A DNA stretch of 64,000 nt from JBBECE01 sp040881985. Its GTDB lineage: Bacteria; Pseudomonadota; Alphaproteobacteria; Rhizobiales; Devosiaceae. Below the pieces are notes generated by a model. That model saw only the letters and a list, made by a program, of their open reading frames with translations, did no database searches and had not been told where the DNA came from. The stretch spans positions 1 through 64,000 of the forward strand of contig JBBECE010000024.1 of assembly GCA_040881985.1 (NCBI GenBank), in the 5' to 3' direction. Numbering within the stretch: position 1 is the first letter of the stretch; every line of letters begins with the position of its first letter. A program made the translations under genes and the position numbers. Below, piece by piece: positions 49,204-58,231 of this stretch.

Positions 49204-51900
49204 TCAGGCAACCTCGGAGGTGTCGGTCCGCGCCAGCGAGACCTGGCCGTAGCCGGCGGCGCGCGCCTCGTTGCTCATCCGGGCAATCTGCTCGACGGTC
49301 GTCTCGGCGCTGCCGGCAAGAACCAGCGAGACGCCGGATCGGGCAAAGACCGGCAGCACTGAGGGAAGCTCCATCGGGCCGCAGAGAATGAGCACATGGT
49401 CGTGGATTTCGCCGAGCGCCTCGATCAGGGTTGGAATCCGCGGGGACTGAACGTCTAGCCGAAGCTGCCGCCCCCAGGGGACGTGATAAAGGTTCGCGCC
49501 CTCGACGTTGCGGACCACCTCGCCATAATCGGCGAGCCCGGCGGTCAAGTCGGTGAGGCCAAGCCCCTCGACCTCGCCGCCCCTTCCGCCGGCATCGACC
49601 AGGGCCACCGAATGGCCGAGCCCCAGGAGTTCAACGGCGACCTTGCCGGCGACGATGCGGTCCTCGCGGCTCAAGTCGGCTGAGGCGATGAGCGCGAGCC
49701 GCACGTTGTTGGCAGCGAGATGCATTGCGATGTGCTGGGCCGATTTGCCGAATTGCGGCTTGGTTTGGGGCGTTGGCCCTTCGGGGGGGGCCGTCCCGGA
49801 GGTCAGGGTCGCTTCGTCCCACCGGAGGTCGAAATCCTCCTCGCTCGGCCGGGCAAGGGCGGGTTGGCTCTCGGGGACGCCGGCAGGGTCGGCGGAAACT
49901 CGCGGCTCCTCGGTCGCATCGGGGATGGGCTCGGGCTCCTCGCCGGGCTCGTCCATTTCCCCGATCGCGAAAGGTTCGGCTTCGAAGAGCAAGTCGTCCA
50001 GCTCGTCCCCGGTGGGCGGCCCGGCGGCCTGCCTCTGCTCGGCCGGAGCGCCGGCGGCAAGGGCGGCGAGCGCGGCGATCGGGCCCGAGGTCGGCGGGCC
50101 GGCACGAATATCGCGCGGCTGCTCGGCCTGGCGAAGCTGGGTGGCGTTCAGGTCCGGCCAGGGGTCGGATTCGGCGATGGGCGGCTCGATGGCGGCGGGC
50201 GCCGCGATTTCAGGCACCGGGTCTTCGACGGGCTCCGGTTCGGCGGGCAAGTCGGGGATTTCGGCGCGGTCGGCAAACCAGGACGGCTCGGGTTCCGGCT
50301 CGACTTCAGGCTCAGCAATAGCTTCAGGTTTGCGCCGGAGCTTGCGGGCAGGCGCAGCAATTTCGAGCGCGGGCGCCGCTTCGGCGGGCTCGACCGCCTC
50401 CTCGATGTCGTCCGCGGGCCGGGGTTCCGCCCGCCTCGATTGCTTGCCACGCCGCATGTAGTCGTCGTCCTCGCGCTCGTCATCGGCGCGATTTTGGCGC
50501 GGCACGAACACCGTGCCGCCGGCCAGCTCGCCCAGCAGAATCGCCCCCACCTGCAGCACGATCGTCACCATCGCGACCGCGGCGACCAGCAGGGACTTCT
50601 GCGGATAGACCGGCAGGTCGGGCTCGGCGGCGGTAGAGACGATCCGCACATCCGGCAGGGCGGCATCGCTGTTGGTGCGCGCCGCAGCTTCCCGATAGCG
50701 GATCAAAAAGGCATTAAGAAGGTCGCGCTCGGCGGCGGCCTCGCGGTCGAGTTCGGCGAGCGTCACCCCGTCGATCTCGGCGCTCGAGGCCTGGATCTTG
50801 AGCCGGGCCAACCCGTCGCGCAGCGACTGGCCGTGTTCGGCTTCAAGGGCCGCCTGGGAGTCGAAGGCCTGGGCGATACGGCGGCCCTCGGCCTGGATTT
50901 CGGCGGTCAATTCGGCGATTTGGGCGTCGAGCGCGCGTACGGCTGGATGGCTCGCGAGCAGCGTGGCGGCGCGCTCGGCGCGTTGCGCCTGTAGCGACGC
51001 CTTCTGTTCGGCCAACTGCTGGATGACCGGAGAGGCGCGGACCTCGGCGATGGTTTCGACCGGCTGGCCGGCGTCCAACAGACCCCGGATCAGGCGGGCC
51101 TGGGTTTCGACCATGTTGCGGCGCTCGGAAGCGGCGGATATCTGGGCGGTGGCGTCCGACATCTGCTGTTGCAGCAGCGAGGTATCGCCGCTGCCGTCGA
51201 AGAGATCGTGGTCGACCCGGTAATTGGCTACCTTCGACTCGGCCTCTGAGACGCGGCCGCGCAGGTCTTCGATCTCGCGCTGAAGCCAGACCGTCGCGTC
51301 GGAGGTGTCTTCGAGCAGGAGATCGGCGCGGCGCTGCACATGGGCGCGGGCGAGCGCGTTGGCAACCCGGGCGGCGAGCCCCGGGTCTTCGGCGCGGAAA
51401 GCGATGGAGATCACCCGGGAATCCCGCTCGCGGGCGACGACGATGCGATCGCGCAACTCGGCGATCAGCGCGTCGTCGCTGGTGAACACGGCCCCGGACG
51501 ATTGGGTGCCGCCCAGGAGCCCGACGATCTGTCCGAGCAGACCGAGCGGGGGTCGATTGAGTTCGGGAACGTCGCGCAGAGTCTCGGCGTCGATAGCCAT
51601 GAGCAGGGTTTCGCGCGCCTGGACAAGCTGGATCTGGCTCTGGATGGCGGCGGCGTCGGCCCCTCCCCCGATCGAGACCGGCTCGCCGGTGGCGCGGGTG
51701 AAGGAGTTGTCGCGGTCCTCGATGAGCAGACTGGCGGTCGCCTCGTAAAGCGGGGTCAGCGTCGAGAGGAAGACCCATGCCCCGACCGCGAGGAGTGCCG
51801 CGACAAGCAGGATGCGCAGCTTGCGGTGCCACAGCGCCGAAGCCAGCGACCGCATGTCGATCCGCAGGTCCTCATAGGTGGCGGGCGCGCCCACGGCCAT
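49204..51900 (-). CDS. Wzc/ExoP-like polysaccharide co-polymerase, degenerate ATPase
   Basis: An 898-residue chain-length determinant. Residues about 10-90 have the Wzz motif and first membrane helix (LRILLVAALLAVGAWVFLS), about 200-390 are coiled coils, and YPQKSLLVAAVAMVTIVLQVG is the second helix. An acidic, Pro- and Ala-rich linker (about 470-720) leads to a BY-kinase-like C-terminal domain (735-898). That domain lacks Walker A (LIASADLSREDRIVAGKVA in place of S-x-x-P-x-E-G-K-S/T), has a changed A' motif (VALVDAGGRGG) and no terminal tyrosine cluster. It probably forms the export complex with the Wza-like lipoprotein but cannot autophosphorylate in the normal way. Confidence 0.9.
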   Translation of the reverse strand: MAVGAPATYEDLRIDMRSLASALWHRKLRILLVAALLAVGAWVFLSTLTPLYEATASLLIEDRDNSFTRATGEPVSIGGGADAAAIQSQIQLVQARETLLMAIDAETLRDVPELNRPPLGLLGQIVGLLGGTQSSGAVFTSDDALIAELRDRIVVARERDSRVISIAFRAEDPGLAARVANALARAHVQRRADLLLEDTSDATVWLQREIEDLRGRVSEAESKVANYRVDHDLFDGSGDTSLLQQQMSDATAQISAASERRNMVETQARLIRGLLDAGQPVETIAEVRASPVIQQLAEQKASLQAQRAERAATLLASHPAVRALDAQIAELTAEIQAEGRRIAQAFDSQAALEAEHGQSLRDGLARLKIQASSAEIDGVTLAELDREAAAERDLLNAFLIRYREAAARTNSDAALPDVRIVSTAAEPDLPVYPQKSLLVAAVAMVTIVLQVGAILLGELAGGTVFVPRQNRADDEREDDDYMRRGKQSRRAEPRPADDIEEAVEPAEAAPALEIAAPARKLRRKPEAIAEPEVEPEPEPSWFADRAEIPDLPAEPEPVEDPVPEIAAPAAIEPPIAESDPWPDLNATQLRQAEQPRDIRAGPPTSGPIAALAALAAGAPAEQRQAAGPPTGDELDDLLFEAEPFAIGEMDEPGEEPEPIPDATEEPRVSADPAGVPESQPALARPSEEDFDLRWDEATLTSGTAPPEGPTPQTKPQFGKSAQHIAMHLAANNVRLALIASADLSREDRIVAGKVAVELLGLGHSVALVDAGGRGGEVEGLGLTDLTAGLADYGEVVRNVEGANLYHVPWGRQLRLDVQSPRIPTLIEALGEIHDHVLILCGPMELPSVLPVFARSGVSLVLAGSAETTVEQIARMSNEARAAGYGQVSLARTDTSEVA

Positions 51901-52044
51901 GGTCCGACTCTCCCGAAACTAACCCAGACCCTTTGTGGGGCAATCATGGTAAGCAAACGGTTAAGAGCGGCGCCGGCGTCATCGCAGGTTGCGAGATCGC
52001 GTATCGGCCGTTCGCGGTTTGTTAACCATAGACTGCGATCAATG

Positions 52045-52066
52045 ATCCGATTGAGATCGATCGGAT
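52045..52066. promoter_or_regulatory. inverted repeat in the wza-like gene leader
   Basis: ATCCGAT and ATCGGAT are separated by 8 bases and lie 6 bp before the start codon at 52073, where a ribosome binding site would be. It may be an operator or an mRNA hairpin masking initiation. No canonical Shine-Dalgarno is seen for this gene. Confidence 0.35.
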
Positions 52067-52072
52067 TCGCCC

Positions 52073-52624
52073 ATGCGCTGGCTGCGTTTTCTTGCCCTCA
52101 TGGCCCTCTGTGCCTTCTCCGGCTGTGCCACCACCTCCCCGGACACCTACCTCGTGCAGCCCGACGGGCCATACCGGCTCGACACCGGCGATATCGTGCG
52201 GCTGACGGTCTATGGGGAAGACCAGCTCTCGAATAATTTCCAGGTGGACGATGCGGGGCAATTGTCGCTGCCGCTGGTCGGCTCGGTCGAGGTCAGGGGT
52301 CTGACGACACGCGAGGCAGCGAGCCGAATCGGCGCGGTGCTGGCGCAGGGCTTTATCCGCAGCCCCGACGTGGCGGTGGAAGTCGCCGAATACCGGCCGT
52401 TCTATATCCAGGGCGCGGTCAGTGCCTCCGGCAAATATGTTTACGTCTATGGGATGACGGTGCGCGCCGCGATTGCGACCGCGGGCGGGTACACCGACAC
52501 CGCCAACCGCACCGCCGCGACCATTTACCGTAAGCAGGGCGACCAGATGGCGCGCGGGCGGGTCGGGCTGGACTTCCTGATCTATCCCGGCGACACGATC
52601 GTCATCGAGGAACGCGCCTTCTAG
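52073..52624 (+). CDS. polysaccharide export lipoprotein, Wza/GumB type
   Basis: A 183-residue outer-membrane export protein of the short type. The lipobox is FSGC in RFLALMALCAFSGCATT. The Poly_export domain (YRLDTGDIVRLTVYGEDQLS, FQVDDAGQLSLPLVGSVEV) and the SLBB domain (YIQGAVSASGKYVYVYGMTVRAAIATAGGYT) follow. It forms the exit channel together with the Wzc-like protein encoded divergently. Confidence 0.94.
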   Translation: MRWLRFLALMALCAFSGCATTSPDTYLVQPDGPYRLDTGDIVRLTVYGEDQLSNNFQVDDAGQLSLPLVGSVEVRGLTTREAASRIGAVLAQGFIRSPDVAVEVAEYRPFYIQGAVSASGKYVYVYGMTVRAAIATAGGYTDTANRTAATIYRKQGDQMARGRVGLDFLIYPGDTIVIEERAF

Positions 52625-52633
52625 GTCGGGTCG

Positions 52634-53776
52634 ATGCCCGCAGACGTGCCCACAGCGCCGCCTCTCAATATCCTGCAGGTGCTGCGCGCCCCGGTCGGGG
52701 GAGTGTTCCGGCATGTGCGCGATTTGACCGAACTTTTGGCGGCGCGCGGCAACCGGGTCGCCGTTGTCGTCGATTCCATCGCCTTCGACAGGTTGACCGA
52801 GGCGCGGCTGCAATCGTTGGCGGGGCGGGCAGCGCTCGGCATTCACCGGGTTGCGATGCCACGTTTCTTCGCGCTCGCGGACTTCTCCGCGCCAGACAAG
52901 ATCAGGCGGCTGGTCGAAGCGCTTTCGATCGACGTGGTGCATGGGCACGGGGCCAAGGGCGGGTTCCATGCGCGGCTCGCCGTGGGACGCAATCCGGGAG
53001 TGCCGGCTTTCTACACGCCGCATGGCGGGGTTTTGCACTTTGCACCGGGCAGTTTCGAGGGCGCGGCGTTTACCTTCATCGAGCGGCGGCTGTTGCGGCG
53101 GACGGCGGGAATCTTTTTCGAATCCGAATTCGCGCTGGACGCATTTGCGGCGCAGGTCACTCCGCCCGGCGCGACCGGAAGGATCGTGCATAACGGGCTG
53201 AGGCCCGAGGAGTTCGAGACGCTCGGCTCGACCGGCGAGTTCGATTTCGTCTTTGTCGGCGAATTGCGGGCGCTGAAGGGCGTCGATGTTCTGATCGCGG
53301 CGATGACGGGCCTCGTGAAGTCGAACGGCAAGGCGCCGCGGCTGCTGGTCGTGGGCGATGGTCCAGACCGGGAGACCCTTAAAACCGGGATCGTCCGGTC
53401 GCGGCTTTCCGGCCAGATCAGTCTCGCCGGGGCGATGCCGGCGCGGCAGGCGTTTGCGCGCGGGAACTGCGTGATCGTGCCGTCGCGGCGGGAGTCGCTG
53501 CCCTATGTGGTGCTCGAAGCGGCGGCGGCGCAAAAGCCGCTGATCGCGACGAGGGTCGGCGGCATTCCGGAAATCTTCGGGCCGACGGCGCGGCGGCTGG
53601 TCGCGGGGGGCGATGCCGGTGCCTTGCGTGAGGCAATGCGGGGCTGGCTCACTGGGCCCGACCCGTTGCGGGCGGAGGCCAAACAAAGGCGGGAGTTCGT
53701 CCGCGCCAATTTCGAGGCGGGCGCGATGGCGGCCGCGATCGAGGCCGGTTACCGAGAAGCGCTCGGTCAGCGTTAA
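52634..53776 (+). CDS. glycosyltransferase family 4
   Basis: A 380-residue GT-B enzyme. The N-terminal half has GGVFRHVRDLTELLAARGNRVAVV and DVVHGHGAKGGFHARL; the donor half has DFVFVGELRALKGVDVLIAA, LLVVGDGPDRETL and VPSRRESLPYVVLEAAAAQKPLIATRVGGIPE with the E-x7-E motif. It adds a sugar to the lipid-linked repeat unit. It starts 9 bp after the export gene. Its stop codon lies inside a CtrA-type box. Confidence 0.94.
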   Translation: MPADVPTAPPLNILQVLRAPVGGVFRHVRDLTELLAARGNRVAVVVDSIAFDRLTEARLQSLAGRAALGIHRVAMPRFFALADFSAPDKIRRLVEALSIDVVHGHGAKGGFHARLAVGRNPGVPAFYTPHGGVLHFAPGSFEGAAFTFIERRLLRRTAGIFFESEFALDAFAAQVTPPGATGRIVHNGLRPEEFETLGSTGEFDFVFVGELRALKGVDVLIAAMTGLVKSNGKAPRLLVVGDGPDRETLKTGIVRSRLSGQISLAGAMPARQAFARGNCVIVPSRRESLPYVVLEAAAAQKPLIATRVGGIPEIFGPTARRLVAGGDAGALREAMRGWLTGPDPLRAEAKQRREFVRANFEAGAMAAAIEAGYREALGQR

Positions 53777-53788
53777 CCTTCGGTTAAG
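53772..53788. promoter_or_regulatory. CtrA-type binding site
   Basis: GTTAACCTTCGGTTAAG contains TTAA-N7-TTAA with the flanking G that makes the minus-strand reading TTAA-N7-TTAAC, the full CtrA consensus. It overlaps the stop codon of the GT4 gene and lies about 67 bp before the priming transferase start, suitable for promoter control of that gene. Confidence 0.6.
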
Positions 53789-53854
53789 GCAAAAATTTCA
53801 TTCCCCCTCGTGCCGTTCTACAGATGTCCGGTCGGACGATCCGGAACGGATGCG

Positions 53855-55345
53855 ATGAACCGCCACGAGCCTCGACTTCTTGCCGAGCAGGCACTTGACG
53901 TGCGGCCCTTTGCGGGAGCCTTGCCGGGCGGCGAGGAGGCGCGGGGCTTCTCCGCCGCCGTCGTCTCGGGGATCGCGCAGCTCCTCGAAGCGCTGCTGCT
54001 CGCCGGGCTCGGCGCGATCCTCTACGCCTTCTATGTGCGCAGCGGCGCCGACATGCTCTATGTCTCCTGCGTCGTCGCGACGGTCGCGCTCTTCAATGTC
54101 GCGGTCAACGCGGTTGGGATGCACAAGGTCTCGGCCTACCGGACGATGATCGAGCAGGTCGGGCGAGTACTTTCCGCCTGGACGGTGGTGTTCCTGGCGC
54201 TGATCGCCTTCGCCTTCGCGTTGAAAGTCTCCGACGCCTATTCGCGGGTCTGGATGGTGGGCTGGTATTTCGGCGGGGCGGGGTGCCTGTTGGCCTTCCG
54301 GCTGGGCCTCAGGGCGCTGGTGCTACGCTGGACGCACGAGGGCCGACTGCGCCGGCGCACCGCCATTGTCGGGGGCGCGACGGAAGCCAAGGCGCTGATC
54401 GGGGCGATCGAGGCCTCGGCTTACAACGACATTCAATTGCTGGGTCTCTTCGACGACCGCGACGAAAAGCGCTCGCCGGGGCGGGTCGGCATCTATCCAA
54501 AACTCGGCAAGGTCGCCGATCTCGTCGATTTCGCGCGCCGGACGCGACTCGACCTCGTCATCGTCGCATTGCCGCTCGCCGCCGAAACGCGGGTGCTGCA
54601 GATGCTGAAACAGCTCTGGGTGCTGCCGGTCGACATCAGGCTATCGGCGCATGCGAGCAAATTGCGGTTCAAGTCGCGCGCCTACTCTTATTTGGGCAGC
54701 GTGCCGGTGCTCGATGTCATCGACAAGCCGATCTCCGACTGGAACGTCGTCCTCAAGTGGCTGTTCGACAAGACGGTGGCCATCGCCGCGCTCATAGCGC
54801 TCTCGCCGCTGATGATCGGCGTGGCGTTCGCTATAAAACTGACGAGCAATGGGCCGGTGCTGTTCCGTCAGAAGCGGCACGGTTTCAACAATGAGTTGAT
54901 CGAGATTTTCAAGTTCCGCTCGATGCATGTGGACATGACCGACGAAGAAGCGGTGAGCCTCGTCACCCGAGACGACCCGCGGGTGACCCCGATCGGGCGC
55001 TTCATCCGAAAGACTTCGATCGACGAGCTGCCGCAGCTCTTCAATGTGCTGATGGGCGAGCTTTCGATCGTCGGGCCGCGCCCGCATGCCTTGCAGGCCA
55101 AGGCCGCCGACACGCTCTATCACGAGGCTGTCGACGGCTATTTCGCCCGCCACCGGGTGAAGCCCGGGATGACCGGCTGGGCGCAGATCAATGGCTGGCG
55201 CGGCGAGACCGACACCCTCGAAAAGCTGATGGGCCGCGTCGATCACGACCTCTACTACATCGAGAACTGGTCGATCCTTCTCGACCTCTACATCCTCTTG
55301 ATGACCCCGTTCGCGCTGTTCGGCAAGAACGGCAACGCCTACTAG
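53855..55345 (+). CDS. undecaprenyl-phosphate sugar phosphotransferase, WcaJ/ExoY type
   Basis: A 496-residue polyisoprenyl-phosphate hexose-1-phosphate transferase that starts repeat-unit synthesis. Four predicted N-terminal membrane helices lead to a CoA-binding-like domain (RRRTAIVGGATEAKALIGAIE), then the catalytic core: KWLFDKTVAIAALIALSPLM, FRQKRHGFNN, FKFRSMHVDMTD, RKTSIDELPQLFNVL and SIVGPRPHA. The end KPGMTGWAQINGWRGETDT is conserved. ATG 53855 was preferred over GTG 53810. Confidence 0.95.
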   Translation: MNRHEPRLLAEQALDVRPFAGALPGGEEARGFSAAVVSGIAQLLEALLLAGLGAILYAFYVRSGADMLYVSCVVATVALFNVAVNAVGMHKVSAYRTMIEQVGRVLSAWTVVFLALIAFAFALKVSDAYSRVWMVGWYFGGAGCLLAFRLGLRALVLRWTHEGRLRRRTAIVGGATEAKALIGAIEASAYNDIQLLGLFDDRDEKRSPGRVGIYPKLGKVADLVDFARRTRLDLVIVALPLAAETRVLQMLKQLWVLPVDIRLSAHASKLRFKSRAYSYLGSVPVLDVIDKPISDWNVVLKWLFDKTVAIAALIALSPLMIGVAFAIKLTSNGPVLFRQKRHGFNNELIEIFKFRSMHVDMTDEEAVSLVTRDDPRVTPIGRFIRKTSIDELPQLFNVLMGELSIVGPRPHALQAKAADTLYHEAVDGYFARHRVKPGMTGWAQINGWRGETDTLEKLMGRVDHDLYYIENWSILLDLYILLMTPFALFGKNGNAY

Positions 55346-55357
55346 GCGGGAACACCG

Positions 55358-56623
55358 ATGAGCGCGCTCACCTTTACGGCCGGGGCGGCGCCCGCGGGAC
55401 GCGGCCAGCTCGCGCTCATGGCGCGGATGGCGCTGCTCGTTTTGGTGCCGATCTGGGTCTTCTCCGGCGGGTTCGTGCTGATCGAGCCCGGACCCTACGA
55501 GGCCCTGTTCGTCATCGTTGTCGCGCTCATGCTGATCGCCGGCGTCGAGCTCAATCCCCGCACCCGCAACCTCGTCGTGGCGATGATCCTCTTTTTGCCG
55601 GCGGCGCTGATCGCGGCGGCGCAGGTCAGGTTCAACCCCGTCTCCGAGGCGGTGCTCTATTCGACGGTGACGCTATTCCTGCTGCTGACGTCATTTGTCT
55701 CGGCCAATTACATCGCCGAGGCGCCGTTCTCGCGCGTCAGGTTGTTCAACTCGGCCTATATCGCGGCGGCGGTGATCGTCTCGGCGATCGGGGTTTTGGC
55801 CTATCTCGGATTCCTGCCCGGGGAAGACGTGTTCCTCAAATTCGGACGGGCGAAGGCGACGTTCAAGGACCCGAACGTCTTCGGCCCGTTCCTGCTCTAT
55901 CCGGCGGCGGTGCTGCTGCAGCGCATACTCCTCGGCAATGGCCGGCAGATCGCGGCGAGCGCGGCGCCGATGCTGATCCTCTTCGTCGGGCTGTTCGTCT
56001 CGTTCTCGCGCGGGGCCTGGGGACATTTCGCGATGACCGCGGGCATCGAATTCCTGCTGGTGTTCTTCCTCGTTGCCTCCGGCCGGCGGCGGGCGCGGCT
56101 GGTGGTGCTCGCCGGGCTGGGCACGGCGGCGCTCGCCCTGGTGGTCGCGGGGCTACTGTCGTTCGAGCCAATCAGGTCGCTGTTCGAAATCCGGGCCGAG
56201 GTGGTGCAGGACTATGACACGGGCGCGTTCGGGCGGTTCGGACGGCAGGCCTATGCCGCGATCATGGCGCTCAACAATCCGCTCGGCCAGGGGCCGGAGG
56301 AGTTCGGCCATTACCGGATCGGCGAGGACCCGCACAATACCTATCTAAAGGTGTTCCTCGCCTATGGCTGGGTCGGCGGGGCGGCGCTGATCTGGCTTAT
56401 CGCGGTGACGGTGTGGCGGGGCGTCAAATCGCTGGCGCTCCCCTCGCCCAACCGGCTGGCGCTGATCCCGGTGGTGGCGACCTTCATTCCGATGGCGATC
56501 GAGGCGGCGATCATCGATGTCGACCATTGGCGGCACTTTTTCCTGCTGATCGGACTGATCTGGGGGATTACCGCCGCCTATGACCGGATGCCGGCGCCGC
56601 GGGAGCGAGCCGCCCTGCCCTAG
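55358..56623 (+). CDS. O-antigen ligase/polymerase family protein
   Basis: A 421-residue inner-membrane protein with about ten predicted helices and a Wzy_C domain (FVSFSRGAWGHFAMTAGIEFLL). A large periplasmic loop contains PLGQGPEEFGHYRIGEDPHNTYLKVFLAYGWVG, whose H-N-x-Y motif is typical of O-antigen ligases and Wzy polymerases. It probably polymerises the exopolysaccharide. No Wzx flippase gene is visible in the window. Confidence 0.9.
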   Translation: MSALTFTAGAAPAGRGQLALMARMALLVLVPIWVFSGGFVLIEPGPYEALFVIVVALMLIAGVELNPRTRNLVVAMILFLPAALIAAAQVRFNPVSEAVLYSTVTLFLLLTSFVSANYIAEAPFSRVRLFNSAYIAAAVIVSAIGVLAYLGFLPGEDVFLKFGRAKATFKDPNVFGPFLLYPAAVLLQRILLGNGRQIAASAAPMLILFVGLFVSFSRGAWGHFAMTAGIEFLLVFFLVASGRRRARLVVLAGLGTAALALVVAGLLSFEPIRSLFEIRAEVVQDYDTGAFGRFGRQAYAAIMALNNPLGQGPEEFGHYRIGEDPHNTYLKVFLAYGWVGGAALIWLIAVTVWRGVKSLALPSPNRLALIPVVATFIPMAIEAAIIDVDHWRHFFLLIGLIWGITAAYDRMPAPRERAALP

Positions 56624-56690
56624 CCGAACCGGGTAAGGAACCGTTCGGCGAGCCGCGCGGCGTGCCAGTCCTTGCGGCCGGTCCCGGAAA

Positions 56691-57161
56691 CTAGAAGGTC
56701 TCCAGAATGAGTACGGCATCACATGCGTCGCCGTCGAAAGTCCCAATCCAAACGTCGTAGATCCCCCCCGACGGTTGAGTCAGTCGAATCTTCGGATCCA
56801 AATTGCCATTGTCGTCATCGTCGAAATACCAGTTCCCCGCGCCAGTATTGACCAGGAGAACCGCATCGCATTCGGATTCGACGCGCAATTCAAGCGCATA
56901 ACCGCGTGTGCTGGAATAGTCGAGTTCGAAATCAGGGGATTCCGTTACGTAGCCGGTTGCGAATCGGGGTGGCGGATTCAACACGCGGATATCGCAACGT
57001 TCGAGATCTTCCTCGCCGCCAGCGATCACCTTGAAGGAATGCGACTGGTAGAGCTCGGTGGCGTTGTAGCTTAGGCCCTTCCCGCCAAGCCTATAATCCG
57101 GACAGGCTTGTGCAGCCACGGTGAAAAGCGCCACCAGAAGCGCGGCGAAAATGACTTTCAT
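56691..57161 (-). CDS. secreted hypothetical protein, PPC-like beta domain
   Basis: A 156-residue protein with signal peptide MKVIFAALLVALFTVAAQA and four or more cysteines. The end (DAVLLVNTGAGNWYFDDDDNG...SGGIYDVWIGTFDGDACDAVLIL) is typical of a small periplasmic beta-sandwich family in Hyphomicrobiales, sometimes mislabelled as peptidase. Function unknown. AGGTCTGA precedes the ATG. Confidence 0.78.
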   Translation of the reverse strand: MKVIFAALLVALFTVAAQACPDYRLGGKGLSYNATELYQSHSFKVIAGGEEDLERCDIRVLNPPPRFATGYVTESPDFELDYSSTRGYALELRVESECDAVLLVNTGAGNWYFDDDDNGNLDPKIRLTQPSGGIYDVWIGTFDGDACDAVLILETF

Positions 57162-57228
57162 TTCAGACCTCCCTGGATCGCCTGCGCCGGGGGGAGCGCT
57201 TGAACCGCGGCGCGCGGGGTAAGTGGGA

Positions 57229-57305
57229 TGGTCGGAGCGGCCGGATTTGAACCGACGACCTTCTGTCCCCCAGACAGATGCGCTACCAGGCTGCGCTACG
57301 CCCCG
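57229..57305 (-). tRNA. tRNA-Pro (GGG)
   Basis: On the minus strand, acceptor CGGGGCG pairs with CGCTCCG, the anticodon arm is TCTGT-CTGGGGG-ACAGA with anticodon GGG, the T-loop has GGTTCAAATCC, and CCA is encoded. Confidence 0.96.
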
Positions 57306-57371
57306 ATGGACTTTTTGATATTGGGTTTGGAAAGGCCGCGCAAGTGCGGCCGGGACGGGAATTAAGGCCGA

Positions 57372-57815
57372 TCAGGCCTCTTCGCGGGCGTGCTCGAGCA
57401 TGCGCTTGCATTCGAGCAGTTCCTTGAGCGCCTCGTTGAGGCGGGCCCGCGACCAGGGGTCGATCGCCGGATTGGCGGGTCCGGTCGGCGAGATGAATGC
57501 CGCGTCCTCCTCGCTCACGCCCGGGGAAATCGGCTCGATCGAGCCGGTTTCGCCGATGGCGATGACGTGGCGCGCCCCGGTGCCCTTGAGGATTTTCTGC
57601 ACGCCTTTGATGGTGAAGCCCTGCTCGTAGAGCAGGAACCGGATGCCGCGCAGCAGCAGGACGTCGTCGGGGCGATAATAGCGCCGGCCGCCGCCGCGCT
57701 TCAGCGGCCTGATCTGGGAAAACCGCGTCTCCCAAAAGCGCAACACGTGCTGCGGCAGGGCCAGCTCGACGGCAGCCTCGGAGATGGTGCGAAAAGCGTC
57801 CGGAGATTTATCCAC
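57372..57815 (-). CDS. MerR-family regulator
   Basis: A 147-residue protein with an N-terminal MerR winged helix: ISEAAVELALPQHVLRFWETRF, then IRPLKRGGGRRYYRPDDVLLLRGI. The dimerisation helix follows, but there is no C-terminal effector domain with cysteines, so the ligand is unclear. The gene is always found next to ihfA and tRNA-Pro in Hyphomicrobiales. Its start is GTG 57815. Confidence 0.92.
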   Translation of the reverse strand: MDKSPDAFRTISEAAVELALPQHVLRFWETRFSQIRPLKRGGGRRYYRPDDVLLLRGIRFLLYEQGFTIKGVQKILKGTGARHVIAIGETGSIEPISPGVSEEDAAFISPTGPANPAIDPWSRARLNEALKELLECKRMLEHAREEA

Positions 57816-57833
57816 GGGCCGGGCTCAAGAAAC

Positions 57834-58148
57834 CTATTTGATTCCAGAGCTGACCATAGATTTGTTGATTTTGGTTTTCAACACATTGGACGGCTTAAAC
57901 ACAAGAACCCGACGCGGCAGGATGGGGACTTCCTCCCCGGTCTTGGGATTGCGCCCGATCCGCCGGTTTTTCGAGCGCACCTGAAACGAGCCGAACGAGG
58001 AAAGCTTGACGTTGCGGCCGGCGACCAGCGCGTCGCTGATGAGGCCGAGGACCCTCTCCACAAGTTCCGCCGATTCGGTTCTGGACAACCCGACTGTCTG
58101 ATAGACAGCCTCACTGAGATCGGCCCGCGTCACCGTTTTGTCGGTCAT
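57834..58148 (-). CDS. ihfA: integration host factor subunit alpha
   Basis: A 104-residue HU/IHF-fold DNA-bending protein. TRADLSEAVYQTVGLSRTESAELVERVL is the dimer half, and VKLSSFGSFQVRSKNRRIGRNPKTGEEVPI includes the beta-arm with RNPKTG and its intercalating Pro. ATG 58146-58148 gives the usual MTDKTVTRADL start. Confidence 0.95.
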   Translation of the reverse strand: MTDKTVTRADLSEAVYQTVGLSRTESAELVERVLGLISDALVAGRNVKLSSFGSFQVRSKNRRIGRNPKTGEEVPILPRRVLVFKPSNVLKTKINKSMVSSGIK

Positions 58149-58231
58149 GGTCAGCCCCAACCCCCGCCTGCCCCGAGACTGCCGGTACACTAGTTGCGAG
58201 CCAGGCGACGGTCAATGTACGCGGCGGGGCT

